A stretch of DNA of 64,000 bases from Thalassospira alkalitolerans (GTDB lineage Bacteria; Pseudomonadota; Alphaproteobacteria; Rhodospirillales; Thalassospiraceae): the NCBI RefSeq assembly GCF_002115745.1, contig NZ_JFKB01000014.1:1-64000 (forward strand), written 5' to 3'. Made by a program: the position numbers and the translations under genes. Under the pieces are notes generated by a model. That model ran no database searches and was not told the DNA's origin. It saw nothing but the letters and a program-made list of their open reading frames with translations. The stretch's first letter is position 1; each line of letters starts with the position of its first letter. Shown here piece after piece: positions 1 to 9,365 of this stretch.

Positions 1-42
1 AGATTCTGACAAATCATGAAACGCTCTAGTGCTTTGTTTCTG

Positions 43-72
43 AACCCCCTGCGTCTTTATCGCAGGGGGTTT
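43..72. terminator. Rho-independent terminator overlapping a gene end
   Basis: Perfect inverted repeat AACCCCCTGCG / CGCAGGGGGTT around a short TCTTTAT loop. The stop codon of the leftward VOC gene (complement of TTA at 57-59) lies inside the loop. The T-run on either strand is short, so efficiency is uncertain. The upstream end of the window (1-42) is too short to assign. Confidence 0.7.
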
Positions 73-452
73 AGTTCCAGCAAATCCCATTTGTTACCGT
101 ATAGATCGGCAAAGACGGCAACAATGCCATAAGGCTCGTACCGCGGTTCTTCCAAAAACACGACACCAGCCGTTTTCATCCGCCTATGATCGCGTGCCAA
201 GTCATCGGTATTTAGGAAAAATCCAACGCGGCCACCTGTCTGGTTGCCAATTGCCGATGTTTGCGGTTCACCGGATGCTTTTGCCAGTAACAGGCGCGTT
301 TCAACAGCACCTTTGGGGCTGATAACCACCCAGCGTTTGCCATCCCCCATATCGCTATCTTCAATCAGATCAAATCCGACCTTGTTGACATAGAAATCGA
401 TGGCATCGTCGTAATCGGTCACGACAAGTGTGACCAGTCCGATATGGGGCAT
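57..452 (-). CDS. VOC (glyoxalase/bleomycin-resistance) superfamily protein
   Basis: A 131-residue single-module VOC protein. It begins with HIGLVTLVVTDYDDAIDFYV, the usual first beta strand and helix of the fold, and ends with YGNKWDLLEL, the strand that normally carries the last metal-ligand acid. The family binds a divalent metal and acts on small molecules (glyoxalase I, extradiol dioxygenases, antibiotic-binding proteins). Substrate cannot be told from sequence. A small cytosolic enzyme is expected, since there is no signal peptide. It lies 26 bp downstream of radC on the same strand, so it may be co-transcribed with radC, and its end is embedded in the terminator. Confidence 0.85.
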   Translation of the reverse strand: MPHIGLVTLVVTDYDDAIDFYVNKVGFDLIEDSDMGDGKRWVVISPKGAVETRLLLAKASGEPQTSAIGNQTGGRVGFFLNTDDLARDHRRMKTAGVVFLEEPRYEPYGIVAVFADLYGNKWDLLELNPLR

Positions 453-478
453 GTTCGGGAATCCTGAGGGTGGGATAC

Positions 479-1309
479 TTACATCAGACCAAGGGTTTTG
501 AACGAATTATATCCGGCCTGGCTGATGATGATGTGATCGTGGATGGTGATTTCCATCGGCTTGGCCGCATCGATAATTTTGCGGGTCATATCGATATCGC
601 CGCGTGATGGGGTGGCATCACCGCTGGGATGGTTATGCACCAGAATGATTGCACTGGCATGCAGTTCCAACGCGCGTTTGATCACTTCACGCGGATAGAC
701 CGGGGTGTGATCGACCGTGCCGGTTTGATGGCATTCATCGGCGATCAGCCGGTTTTTGCGATCCAAAAACAGCAAATGCAATTCTTCGGTCTTGCGATGG
801 CCCAACCGTACCCGGCAATAATCAATCAGTTGTTCCCAACTGGCAATCACCGGCAGTTCCATGGCGCGTTCACGTGCAAGGAACTGTGCACTGGCTTCGG
901 CAATCTTGATGGCGGCAATTCCGGCTTCGCCAAGGCCCTTGGCCTTTTGCAAGTCTTCGGGGCGGGCGGCAAGCACATTGGCGAAACTGCCAAACTGCGC
1001 AATCAGGGATTTTGCCAATGGTTTGACATCGCCACGCGGCATTGCCATGCACAGCATCAGTTCCAGCAATTCATAATCGGCCAGGGCGTTTGAACCGCCC
1101 TTGATAAAGCGTTCGCGCAAACGTTGCCGATGGCCATGGTAATGCGGTTTTGGCTTTTTTTCGGTGGTTTCGGAAATTGGCAGTTCGGGGCTTTGCCCGG
1201 CGGGGATGGCATCGCGGGTTTGATCAAAAAACACCCGTGTGCCATCATCAATCTGTGCGGGCTTCGCATCAGCACGGGAAGCAGCTTTGCGATTTTCTGT
1301 GTCGCTCAA
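479..1309 (-). CDS. radC: RadC family JAB-domain protein
   Basis: 276 residues. A variable charged N-terminus of about 55 residues precedes a helix-hairpin-helix region (about 60-150, with RERFIKGGSNALADYELLEL). The RadC JAMM metal-binding domain follows, with HNHPSG at 225-230 and the downstream SRGD. The family is universally labelled a DNA-repair protein, but that role is not well supported; a JAMM-type metalloprotease or hydrolase role is possible. Gene order sfsA - map - radC on one strand is typical of alphaproteobacteria. All catalytic JAMM residues appear present. The gap to map is 37 bp, suggesting one transcript. Confidence 0.93.
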   Translation of the reverse strand: MSDTENRKAASRADAKPAQIDDGTRVFFDQTRDAIPAGQSPELPISETTEKKPKPHYHGHRQRLRERFIKGGSNALADYELLELMLCMAMPRGDVKPLAKSLIAQFGSFANVLAARPEDLQKAKGLGEAGIAAIKIAEASAQFLARERAMELPVIASWEQLIDYCRVRLGHRKTEELHLLFLDRKNRLIADECHQTGTVDHTPVYPREVIKRALELHASAIILVHNHPSGDATPSRGDIDMTRKIIDAAKPMEITIHDHIIISQAGYNSFKTLGLM

Positions 1310-1346
1310 ATCCGCTTCCCCTTTTGTTTGCGCCTAGGCTGTTGCC

Positions 1347-2177
1347 TTATTCGGCGGCTGCACTGATATCGTATGGCGGTTTTTCAAGTCCGGCCGGTGA
1401 ACGGGTAAAGATTTCAAACCCGTTATCGGTCACGCCAAGCGAATGTTCAAACTGTGCGGACAGTTTGCGATCCCGCGTCACCGCTGTCCAGCCATCAGGT
1501 AGAATTTTACATTCAAAAGTGCCCTGATTGATCATTGGCTCGATCGTAAATATCATGCCCGGTTCCAGAACCAGACCTTCGCCCGGCTTGCCGTAATGCA
1601 AAATATTCGGGGCATCATGGAAGACCTGGCCAAGGCCATGGCCGCAAAAATCACGCACCACCGAAAACCGTTCGCTTTCGGCATAGCTTTGGATGGCATG
1701 GCCGATATCGCCAAGGGTCGCACCCGGTTTAACAACGTTGATGCCGCGCCAAAGTGCCTCATAGGTCACATCAACAAGGCGCTGCGCCATGACCTTGGGT
1801 GTGCCTGCGATATACATGCGTGATGTATCACCGTACCAGCCATCAAGAATGACGGTGACATCGATATTCATGATGTCGCCATTCATCAGTTTTTTATCGC
1901 CGGGAATACCGTGACAGACAACATGGTTGATTGATGTGCAAATCGATTTCGGAAAACCGCGATAATTCAGGCAGGCCGAGACCGAATTGTGATCGCGGAT
2001 ATATTCATCACACAATTGATCAAGCTTGCCCGTGGTCACGCCCGGAATAACAAAAGGCGTGATGTAATCGAGCACTTCCGCAGCCAGCCGTCCGGCGGCG
2101 CGCATGCCCTCGAATGCTTCGGGTCCGTGCAATTTGACTTTTCCGTTCGCCACCCGAAATCTCCTTGATTCAGCCAT
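1347..2177 (-). CDS. map: type I methionine aminopeptidase
   Basis: Removes the initiator methionine from nascent proteins in the cytosol after deformylation (def is elsewhere in this window). The five metal ligands are visible: Asp in NIDVTVILDGWYGDTSRMY (two), His in GHGLGQVFHDAPNI, Glu in FTIEPMI and Glu in QFEHSLGV. I start at the ATG at 2177 (MAESRRFRVANGK), giving 276 residues. The frame stays open to 2288, but that extension would overlap sfsA and has no family resemblance. It lacks the N-terminal zinc-finger of type Ic enzymes. It sits between sfsA and radC in a leftward run. Confidence 0.95.
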   Translation of the reverse strand: MAESRRFRVANGKVKLHGPEAFEGMRAAGRLAAEVLDYITPFVIPGVTTGKLDQLCDEYIRDHNSVSACLNYRGFPKSICTSINHVVCHGIPGDKKLMNGDIMNIDVTVILDGWYGDTSRMYIAGTPKVMAQRLVDVTYEALWRGINVVKPGATLGDIGHAIQSYAESERFSVVRDFCGHGLGQVFHDAPNILHYGKPGEGLVLEPGMIFTIEPMINQGTFECKILPDGWTAVTRDRKLSAQFEHSLGVTDNGFEIFTRSPAGLEKPPYDISAAAE

Positions 2178-2250
2178 AAATTCAATCGTCGCGACGTTGC
2201 GACATAATTCAATGACATAATCGGACCGGGCGAAATTGGCAAGGATAGCG

Positions 2251-3003
2251 TCACTTTCCGTTAAGATCGCGGATCGGCAAGGCCACATTTACCGTCACTG
2301 ATGCCGTATCAATGACGCAGTCATAGGCAATTGCCTCGACCCCGGCTTTGGTGGCGGCGGCAAAGCGCGCGGCATAATGCGGGTCGATATCCGATGCCAA
2401 GGCAAATTGGTGACAATCATCGCGCTGTATCAGGTAAAACATAGCGGCGCGATGCCCCTCGGCAACCATGTCGGTCATCTCGTCCAGATGCTTTGCCCCG
2501 CGGGCGGTGACGGCGTCGGGAAATTCAGCCAGACCGGGCACGGCATCGTCACGTTTCAGATGAACGTTTTTAACCTCGACATAGCAAAGCCCGCGATCTG
2601 GATCGGACAGCAAGATATCGATCCGCGAATTTTTGCCGTATTTGATTTCGCGTTTAAGTGTCGCATATCCGGCAAGTTCGGGGATTTTCCCGGCCAGTAT
2701 GGCTTCTTCGACAATCGCGTTGGGATGGGCGGTGTTGATCCCAACCATCGCATCATTGACCCGGCATAATTCCCAACTGTATTTCAGTTTGCGTTTCGGA
2801 TTGTCCGAAGTGGATAGCCAAACATCAATCCCCGGTTCCTTTAACCCGATCATCCCGCCCGGATTGGCACAATGGGCGGTGACCATCTCGCCATTATCAA
2901 GTTCGATATCAGCCAAAAAGCGTTTGTACCGCTTGATCAGTTTGCCGTGGATCAGGGGGTGAGGAAGTTCCATATCAAACCTTTCGGAAAACTGTTCTGA
3001 CAC
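2251..3003 (-). CDS. sfsA: SfsA family DNA/RNA nuclease-like protein
   Basis: SfsA (sugar fermentation stimulation) family, 250 residues from 3003, or 240 from the inner ATG at 2973 (MELPHPLIHG), which matches the usual family start better. Diagnostic stretches are LIKRYKRFLADIELDNG, AHCANPGGMIGL and IDILLSDPDRGLCYVEVKN; the last carries the PD-(D/E)xK-like core. E. coli SfsA was first described as affecting maltose metabolism, and the fold suggests nucleic-acid binding or cleavage; the true role is unsettled. It is the first gene of the leftward sfsA-map-radC group. Confidence 0.92.
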   Translation of the reverse strand: MSEQFSERFDMELPHPLIHGKLIKRYKRFLADIELDNGEMVTAHCANPGGMIGLKEPGIDVWLSTSDNPKRKLKYSWELCRVNDAMVGINTAHPNAIVEEAILAGKIPELAGYATLKREIKYGKNSRIDILLSDPDRGLCYVEVKNVHLKRDDAVPGLAEFPDAVTARGAKHLDEMTDMVAEGHRAAMFYLIQRDDCHQFALASDIDPHYAARFAAATKAGVEAIAYDCVIDTASVTVNVALPIRDLNGK

Positions 3004-3101
3004 AAACTGTCAGGTGATGAACGCGGTCAGGGTGCCAATTTCGCGGTAAAATGGTCATACATCAAGCCCTTGCGACGAATGACGATCTGATAGGAGCCAT
3101 C

Positions 3102-3320
3102 ATGCGCCAAAGCCTGCGCGATAAAATCATTGCTGTTTGCGATCGCAAAATCGCCCAAAAAGGCCCAAATGTCGGCCTGTCATTCTATGCGTTCTTCGCC
3201 AACCGCAATGATGATCCGGCCCTTCTGATGGAAGTCGCCACATGGTGGATCGAAACCCACCGGCTGGATCATTTTGAAAAGGCCACCAAAATCCGCGGGC
3301 TGGTTTTAGCCGGGATGTGA
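3102..3320 (+). CDS. conserved small protein, DUF6500-like
   Basis: 72 residues from ATG 3102, which is preceded by TAGGAG at ideal distance; the upstream in-frame ATG at 3051 lacks this. The core reads KIAQKGPNVGLSFYAFFANR and continues with an acidic/aromatic helix and DHFEKATKI. It resembles a small conserved family I recall as DUF6500, of unknown function; the family name is from memory. No signal peptide or membrane segment. It faces sfsA divergently (about 100 bp) and converges on the M41-like gene with only 11 bp between stops. Confidence 0.7.
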   Translation: MRQSLRDKIIAVCDRKIAQKGPNVGLSFYAFFANRNDDPALLMEVATWWIETHRLDHFEKATKIRGLVLAGM

Positions 3321-3331
3321 TCCATTTGGCT

Positions 3332-4330
3332 TCAAATCTTCATATTCGACAAAACGATGGTCGGGAAACCATCGGGTAGCTGGACGGGGGCAAGCAACTT
3401 GCGAAGCTTCCCAGCTTTAACATGCTTTTGTTTGTGCAGTGTCTCGCACAAGCTGTCGAACACAGCAGAATTCAGCGAAAAATACTGTTCGAGTAGGCTG
3501 AGATGGCGTTCGCGCAGCTCGCAAAGAGCTTGGTTGTTGTGCTCGATCTCAAGGGTGTTTGTTGGGGCAGGGTAGAAAATTTGACCAGGCTGTTGGCTTA
3601 GAAATCGTTTGGCCGCGTCCATCCAATGCTCATAGCTCTGTTGCGAACCATCATGGATGATGCCAAGTTTGAATTTTTCCGCAGCTTGACCGGCAAGACA
3701 ACATAACATTGCCCATTGATATTCATTCGATGCGGCAGCTTGATGTTTTAAACCGGTCCCAACGGTTGCGCCTAATCCGAATTCTGAAGGCTTGGCTATA
3801 ATTTCGACATAACCGGGAATCTCGTCAACAGCAGCAAACATCATCGCGTGGCCTGCTTCGTGTATTGCGACCGTTTCGTTATCCCTCTTTGAGAATGACG
3901 GGAGCACGAAGTTTTGTATGTTCCACGCAAGCGGGTTTGTCAGTTTGCCGAAAAAAAAGGCTATGATTGCGCCAAGACAGCAAAGTGCAAAAGCGCTAGC
4001 CAAGGCAGCGAGTTCTGCCGGATTTTGGCTGAAATAGTGATATGTAGCGCCGCCAAAAGCCGAAGCGAGCCACATGGAGCAGGCAATAAAGAGCATTCCC
4101 GCAAGCCAGCTACGCACACTCAATGAGAAGGGGAACAGCAGTTGGGTCAGGAACAGGAACGCCGGGAACAGCAGTAAATAGCCAAAAAGCGTTTTAGAAA
4201 AATCATCTGTGGGATCATCAATCTTTTTGAAAACGACAAGAATTCCGGCAATCAGTAGAACACAGATCAACAGCCCGGCAACGCTTTTGATTGTTGCCTT
4301 TCCGGCAAATCCGAACTTTTTGAATTTCAC
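3332..4330 (-). CDS. membrane metalloprotease, M41 (FtsH) peptidase-like without AAA domain
   Basis: 332 residues. About four hydrophobic segments (near 16-34, 48-68, 74-94 and 107-127) are followed by a cytosolic domain. That domain has the zinc motif HEAGH at 157-161 and LAGQAAEKF near 212-220, which parallels the LGGRAAEE helix of FtsH. The third ligand is probably an acid in SYEHWMDAAKRF (232-242). FtsH proteins carry an AAA ATPase module before this peptidase; here there is none, so any proteolysis would be ATP-independent or need a partner. Its ATG overlaps the methyltransferase stop by 4 nt, implying translational coupling. A-runs and base composition look somewhat more AT-rich than the neighbours. 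Substrate unknown. Confidence 0.72.
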   Translation of the reverse strand: MKFKKFGFAGKATIKSVAGLLICVLLIAGILVVFKKIDDPTDDFSKTLFGYLLLFPAFLFLTQLLFPFSLSVRSWLAGMLFIACSMWLASAFGGATYHYFSQNPAELAALASAFALCCLGAIIAFFFGKLTNPLAWNIQNFVLPSFSKRDNETVAIHEAGHAMMFAAVDEIPGYVEIIAKPSEFGLGATVGTGLKHQAAASNEYQWAMLCCLAGQAAEKFKLGIIHDGSQQSYEHWMDAAKRFLSQQPGQIFYPAPTNTLEIEHNNQALCELRERHLSLLEQYFSLNSAVFDSLCETLHKQKHVKAGKLRKLLAPVQLPDGFPTIVLSNMKI

Positions 4331-5232
4331 GTGCTTTTCCCCGAACTGTCATCCCCCAGAAAATCAACCAGACTGACTTGCCCTGAACCACGGCGCAGCG
4401 GTTTTGGCTGGCTTTCATCCGGGGCCCATGCGGTCAGATAGATAATCTGAAATTTTGCATGGATGCGGCCGTCTTCGCGCCCATGGCGTTCGTGATAAAT
4501 TGCGGCCGCGCGGGCCAATGTGCTGCGTTTGGTGAATTTTTTGGATCGGATGGCAACCAGATTGCTTTCGCCCATCCCCGAAAGGTCGCGCATCAGTTTT
4601 AGCGCGTCGGGATAATCAATGGTGATGTCATCGCAATCAACAACCGGCAGGGCAAAGCCACTGCGCTGTAACAGCGACCCGGCATCGCGGACATCGACAA
4701 ACGGCGAAACACGCGGTGAAACGCCACCTTCTTCTTCGGCCTCGGCGGTCATCAGGGCTTCGCGCAGATCGCGCAGCGTATCGCCGCCCAGCATACAGGC
4801 CAGAAACAGCCCGTCGGGTTTAAGCGCACGGCGCGCCTGAAGCAGCATACCCGGCAAATCATTGACCCAATGCAGCGACAGGTTCGACAGGATCAGATCA
4901 AGTGATCCGTCGGCAAAGGGCAGGAATTCTTCGTCGGCGACAAAAGCGGTATGATCGTTTCGCATTTGCGCCGAACGGGCATAGCCATATGAAATATCGC
5001 ATTGATGCAGGGTTTTGATATCGCCACGTCCGCCAATGATTTGGCCCAGTTCACCACTGTGACAGCCAATATCCACCGCCAGCGGAAACTTGCGCGTTGT
5101 ATCGTCAAGCCGGTCGGCCAGGCGTTCGGCGGTTTCGGCAAACAGGAAGTTGAATGCGCTGGCCCGCTTTGCAGCACGGTCGCGGCGCAGTTTCAGGATG
5201 TGGCGATCAAAAACGGTAATCGGATCGGCCAT
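4327..5232 (-). CDS. class I SAM methyltransferase, BioC / NDUFAF5-like
   Basis: 301 residues with SAM motif I AVDIGCHSGELGQ (about 52-64), FLPFADGSLDLILSNLSLHWVND as motifs II/post-I, and ARRALKPDGLFLA as motif III. This is the alphaproteobacterial protein usually labelled BioC-like and homologous to mitochondrial NDUFAF5, an assembly factor that hydroxylates an arginine of a complex I subunit. Whether this copy acts on complex I or in biotin synthesis cannot be decided here; no other bio genes are nearby. It is normally divergent from comF, and here a redox cassette separates them. Its stop overlaps the start of the M41-like gene. Confidence 0.85.
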   Translation of the reverse strand: MADPITVFDRHILKLRRDRAAKRASAFNFLFAETAERLADRLDDTTRKFPLAVDIGCHSGELGQIIGGRGDIKTLHQCDISYGYARSAQMRNDHTAFVADEEFLPFADGSLDLILSNLSLHWVNDLPGMLLQARRALKPDGLFLACMLGGDTLRDLREALMTAEAEEEGGVSPRVSPFVDVRDAGSLLQRSGFALPVVDCDDITIDYPDALKLMRDLSGMGESNLVAIRSKKFTKRSTLARAAAIYHERHGREDGRIHAKFQIIYLTAWAPDESQPKPLRRGSGQVSLVDFLGDDSSGKST

Positions 5233-5330
5233 GGGGCGAGAAGCTCCGTCAAAAGTCGTTTTACAAGTTACGACCTAGATAGAACGTCGCGCCCGCCCAT
5301 GCAATCCAAGACCTGATCAAAGCGCCAGTT

Positions 5331-7457
5331 CTAAAGTGCGAGTATAAGCGGTTCGGCTTTGTTGTCTTCCGTTGCGGCGGGAACGGCACAGCAGATCAAT
5401 GCTTCATCCGGGGCGGTTTTGGCCGATGGTCGGGTTTTATAGGTCACGTGCCCTTGCCGGATTTTGGTTCGGCAGGTGCCGCAATTCCCGCCCCGGCAGC
5501 TTGCCTCTGGCGCAAGGCCTGCATCTTCGGCCAATTCCAGCAATGTCTTGGCATCTTTTGGTTGCCAGATGGCCGAGCGGCTTGATTGTGCAAAGTTGAT
5601 TTGGACTTCTTTGGTGCTGGCCGGGGCCAGCTCGGGTAATTTGGCATCGGCATCGAGGGTTCGTTGTAGCGATGTGGGGCCAAAGGCCTCGGCATGGATG
5701 CGGTTATTGGCGATGTTAAGCCCGCGTAGGCCATCATACAGGGCCTGCATAAAGGATGGCGGGCCGCAGAGGTAAAAATCAAAATCGTCAAACGGCAGCA
5801 GAGAGCGCAATAAGTTCATGTCGATATGGCCCGATGCCTCGTAATCCTTGCGCGGCTCCGCATCGGTCGGATCGGCCAGCACCCGGACAAGACGAATGCT
5901 GCCCTGTGCGGCCTTTGCCAGTTCGATGATTTCAGGATCAAAGGCCCGGTCTTCTCGGTTTCGTGCGGCGTAAAACAGCCATGTCGGCCGAAAACCGCGT
6001 GTGCGCAGCCCTTCATAGACCACATGACGCAGCATCGAGATCATCGGCGTGATGCCGATCCCGCCTGCGATCAGAACTGCCGGGCGCTTTTCGTGGGCAT
6101 CTATTGAAAAGTCCCCGGCAGGGGCGCGGGCTTCGATTACATCGCCGACCTTAAGGTCATCGTGTAAATGGCTTGAAACCACGCCCTCGCGCTTCACACT
6201 GATGCGATAGGTATTGTCCGATGGGCCATTTGACAGCGTATAGGTTCGGATCAATGGTTGGTCATGGCCGGGAAGAATAACCCGGATCGGCAGGTGCTGC
6301 CCGGCCTTGTGGGGCAGGGTTCCGGCTCCGTCGATCGGTTCGAGATGGAAGGATTTGATTATTCTGTTTTCCTTCACAATCCGGGCGATTTTGAAATTTT
6401 GCCACGTAATCGCGTTTTTCATTGCCGCCATTTTACGTTCTGCCGTTTCCCAGTCGCCGGTCAGAAGATTATTGGGTGATACACCGTCGATTTGATCGCG
6501 CCAGCGGATCGGCAGGGTGGCTTTGCGCAAAATCACCTTGCGCGGGAAAACCCGCCATAAACGTTCCGCCCCCTGAAAGGCGACAATTTCCGGTCCGTCG
6601 ATGATGACGTCGGCATCACCGGTGATTTGTAGGACATCGCCGGTGGCGAAATCGGTAAACACAAGGCCAGCCTTGGGATTGGACAGGATATTGCCCAGTG
6701 TATTGAAGAACAGGTTGCCGGCAAAATCGGGAATGGTCAGGCTGCCGTCAGAGCCAATGCGGACAAATCCGGGGTTGCCGCCCCGGTGTGAAACATCGAC
6801 TTCGCGGTTTTCGCCGGGGCGATCAACATAGGTTGCGACAAAGAAGGTATCGGCCGCGGAAATTATCGCCCGTGCCTGTTCATCCAATCCACCGTCCAAA
6901 TCCTCATACAATTTGTTTTCCGGCAATGCAGGGGCAAGCGGATCGCGGGTGAATTCGACATCGCGCAGGTGGATATATTGCGGGCAGTTGCCATAACTGT
7001 GCCCAACCCGGATCGCAAAACGGTTATCAGAATATCGGGCGATGGTGCCATTGAGGCGGTTGCGGCGTCTTGTGTGCAACTCTATCCCGATCATGCCGAT
7101 GGCCTTGCCGTCATCCATCCCGGCATCGGCCGGGTCGGTTGCATCACGCGGGAGGTCGACAATAAGCTGATAGGGATCGGGCGAAGACAGGAAGCCGGGA
7201 TGATTGGCGCGAAGGGTTGCCCAGACATCCCCATTGTCATCAACCGCCCCAAACACGGCAAAGGGCAGTTGCGGATAAAACTGGCGATGCTGATCAATCA
7301 GGTGGTCACGCAGAACACGTTTGCCGACCTCGGCCATGCGGGCATCGACCCCGACCAGCTTTTGCAGGTGAATTTCACCTTCGTGCCAGGGGCCATCGGT
7401 TTTGGCGCCGGACGGTGTGAATTGCAGGGGGGCAGATGAGGCAATGCGCGTGTTCAT
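5331..7457 (-). CDS. three-module oxidoreductase: PNPOx-like FMN domain + ferredoxin reductase + 2Fe-2S ferredoxin
   Basis: 708 residues. About 1-340 is a pyridoxamine-phosphate-oxidase-like split-barrel FMN domain (GKAIGMIGIELHTRRRNRLN, and VATYVDRPGENREVDVSHRG). About 350-600 is a ferredoxin-NADP reductase module with the FAD motif IRTYTLSNGP and GGIGITPMISML. The C-terminus is a plant-type ferredoxin with cysteines at 654, 659, 662 and 689/690 (CRGGNCGTC). Electrons should run NAD(P)H to FAD to 2Fe-2S, with the FMN domain as a possible further site. The physiological substrate is unknown. The start at 7457 has a good AAGGAAA site. It lies 127 bp behind the GST gene, and both are probably under the divergent LysR regulator. 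Confidence 0.88.
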   Translation of the reverse strand: MNTRIASSAPLQFTPSGAKTDGPWHEGEIHLQKLVGVDARMAEVGKRVLRDHLIDQHRQFYPQLPFAVFGAVDDNGDVWATLRANHPGFLSSPDPYQLIVDLPRDATDPADAGMDDGKAIGMIGIELHTRRRNRLNGTIARYSDNRFAIRVGHSYGNCPQYIHLRDVEFTRDPLAPALPENKLYEDLDGGLDEQARAIISAADTFFVATYVDRPGENREVDVSHRGGNPGFVRIGSDGSLTIPDFAGNLFFNTLGNILSNPKAGLVFTDFATGDVLQITGDADVIIDGPEIVAFQGAERLWRVFPRKVILRKATLPIRWRDQIDGVSPNNLLTGDWETAERKMAAMKNAITWQNFKIARIVKENRIIKSFHLEPIDGAGTLPHKAGQHLPIRVILPGHDQPLIRTYTLSNGPSDNTYRISVKREGVVSSHLHDDLKVGDVIEARAPAGDFSIDAHEKRPAVLIAGGIGITPMISMLRHVVYEGLRTRGFRPTWLFYAARNREDRAFDPEIIELAKAAQGSIRLVRVLADPTDAEPRKDYEASGHIDMNLLRSLLPFDDFDFYLCGPPSFMQALYDGLRGLNIANNRIHAEAFGPTSLQRTLDADAKLPELAPASTKEVQINFAQSSRSAIWQPKDAKTLLELAEDAGLAPEASCRGGNCGTCRTKIRQGHVTYKTRPSAKTAPDEALICCAVPAATEDNKAEPLILAL

Positions 7458-7584
7458 GGCAGTTTCCTTTGCGAGACAAGGGAAGTCAGGGAAGGGCCGG
7501 TCCGGGGCGGGGGATCACCGTGTCTGTGCAGGGGGAGGCCCAAGCATGGTGAAAGACCGGCCAGCCCCGTCCCGACCCGCCCCG

Positions 7585-8202
7585 TCAGACCGCGGCGCGC
7601 AGACCCGCGGCGGTTTGTTCGAACGGCACAAAACCCGGCAGGGCTTCAACACGTTTTAGCCATGCGCGGACATTGGCATAGGCGGCAAGGTCAACATTGC
7701 CTTCGGGCGCATTGGCGATATAGCTGTAAAGCGCGACATCGGCGATGGTCGGGTGATCAAGCGCGATCCAGTCATTGCCCGTCAGTTCGTCATCAATCAG
7801 GGCAAGGATGGCATGGGCGCGCGTAATGACTTCGTCGGCATTGAACGGCGCGTTAAACACCGTGATCCGACGGGCAGCACAGACGTCAAAGGCAATCTGC
7901 CCGGCGGCAACCGAAAGCCATTTCTGGACTTTGGCAGCCCCTTTGGCATCTTCGGGTAACCAATTGGTCGCGCCGAGTTTCTTGGCGATATAGGTCATGA
8001 TCGCAATGGAATCTGAAATCACGACATCGCCGTCTTCGAGCACCGGCACCTGCCCGAATGGATTCAGTTTGAGGAATTCCGGCGATTTATGGGCCCCATT
8101 GGCGAGGTCCACCATCACGACGTCGTGGTCTACGCCCAACAGGCTTAGGAACAGATGGGCACGATGGGCGTGACCCGAGAGCGGAAAATAATGCAGCTTC
8201 AT
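7585..8202 (-). CDS. glutathione S-transferase family protein
   Basis: 205 residues from ATG 8202 ([20 protein letters not shown]) with AAGGAC upstream; the open frame beyond 8202 is a non-coding extension. An N-terminal thioredoxin fold carries the glutathione-binding pattern [17 protein letters not shown], and a C-terminal helical domain ends with [11 protein letters not shown] role in conjugating or isomerising electrophiles with glutathione is expected from the family. Together with the downstream flavin/iron-sulfur reductase it looks like a detoxification or redox-stress pair. It is transcribed divergently from the LysR gene. Confidence 0.92.
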   Translation of the reverse strand: MKLHYFPLSGHAHRAHLFLSLLGVDHDVVMVDLANGAHKSPEFLKLNPFGQVPVLEDGDVVISDSIAIMTYIAKKLGATNWLPEDAKGAAKVQKWLSVAAGQIAFDVCAARRITVFNAPFNADEVITRAHAILALIDDELTGNDWIALDHPTIADVALYSYIANAPEGNVDLAAYANVRAWLKRVEALPGFVPFEQTAAGLRAAV

Positions 8203-8281
8203 TGTTAAAGTCCTTCTTTCAGGGCGACGTTGATTGGATGTCCTGACTATGATTGTTCCTGTTAAATTGATGAATATGGTT

Positions 8282-8313
8282 TTCCAGGAATTTATTATTC
8301 CGTAAAATGGAAT
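8282..8313. promoter_or_regulatory. candidate LysR operator, two TTCC/GGAA dyads
   Basis: Between the divergent GST and LysR starts lie TTCC-A-GGAA (8282-8290) and ATTCC-N7-GGAAT (8297-8313). Both are dyads with the same half-site, and the second fits the T-N11-A form of LysR operators. The assignment is inference from position and symmetry. Confidence 0.4.
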
Positions 8314-8360
8314 GGTTATTGGGTGTTTAGGTGGCTGATTGTTTGGCCGGGAAGGGTGGG

Positions 8361-9257
8361 ATGGATCGATTTCAGGCGATGAAGATATTTGTCCGGGTTG
8401 TCGAAGCGCGAAGCTTCGCCGGGGCTGCGCGACAATTACGTTCAAGCCCGCCTGCGGTCACGCGCGCGGTTGCCTTTCTGGAAGACATCACCGGTGCGCG
8501 GCTTCTGACCCGGACAACACGGTCCGTCACTCTGACCGAGCCGGGGGCACAATATTATGCCGATTGTAAACGGTTGCTTGGCGATCTGGAAGAAGCCGAA
8601 GCAGCGGCGGGTGGTGCCTATGCCCGGCCAAGCGGTACATTGACTGTTACTGCCCCGGTTCTGTTCGGGCAGATGTATATGTTTCCGGTCCTGAGCGAAT
8701 TTCTTGATCTTTATCCAGAGATGCGCGGCCGGGCGCTTTTGTTTGATCGTATCGTCAATATCGTCGAGGAAGGCATCGATCTTGCCATTCGCATCGGGCA
8801 TATGTCCGATACATCCATGAGTGCGATCAAGGTGGGGATGGTGCGGCGTATTGTTTGCGGATCGCCGGACTATTTTGCCCAACATGGCTGGCCAAAGGTG
8901 CCCGCAGATATTGGGGCGCATAAAGTGATTGCATCAACCGGGTCGTCTGCGCCGCTGGACTGGCAATTTGGCGGCGCTCAGAAAATCAGCCTTTCGGTAA
9001 GCGCACGATTGCAGAGCAATTCGATCGAGGCCGCACGCAATGCGGCGATTGATGGGTGGGGGATGGTGCGTTTGTTATCTTATCAGGCGATACCCTTTAT
9101 CGAGGCCGGGTCGCTTGAAGTGGTTCTGAGGGAGTATGAGCCCGAACCACTTCCGATCCATATCGTTCATCCCGAAGGCCGCCATGCCCCGGCCAAGGTT
9201 CGGGCTTTTATCGATCTGGCGGTAGATCGTTTACGTTCGGACAAGCGGATCAATTAG
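8361..9257 (+). CDS. LysR family transcriptional regulator
   Basis: 298 residues from ATG 8361 ([20 protein letters not shown]), which has GGAAGGG just upstream; an earlier in-frame start at 8331 is less likely. Residues 1-60 form the winged helix-turn-helix ([20 protein letters not shown]) and the rest is a substrate-binding-like effector domain ([15 protein letters not shown], ending in [19 protein letters not shown]). It belongs to the branch of LysR proteins often divergent from small redox enzyme genes. It likely controls the GST/oxidoreductase pair through the dyads at 8282-8313; the effector is unknown. Confidence 0.92.
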   Translation: MDRFQAMKIFVRVVEARSFAGAARQLRSSPPAVTRAVAFLEDITGARLLTRTTRSVTLTEPGAQYYADCKRLLGDLEEAEAAAGGAYARPSGTLTVTAPVLFGQMYMFPVLSEFLDLYPEMRGRALLFDRIVNIVEEGIDLAIRIGHMSDTSMSAIKVGMVRRIVCGSPDYFAQHGWPKVPADIGAHKVIASTGSSAPLDWQFGGAQKISLSVSARLQSNSIEAARNAAIDGWGMVRLLSYQAIPFIEAGSLEVVLREYEPEPLPIHIVHPEGRHAPAKVRAFIDLAVDRLRSDKRIN

Positions 9258-9365
9258 AAGATCGTATCAACCTTGGCGCGTGCTATATTTGAATGTGGTT
9301 TCAATATTTCGGGGCATCGGGTGGGGATTTTACCGTCGCAGATTGGCCGCATCATCGGTGATGTG

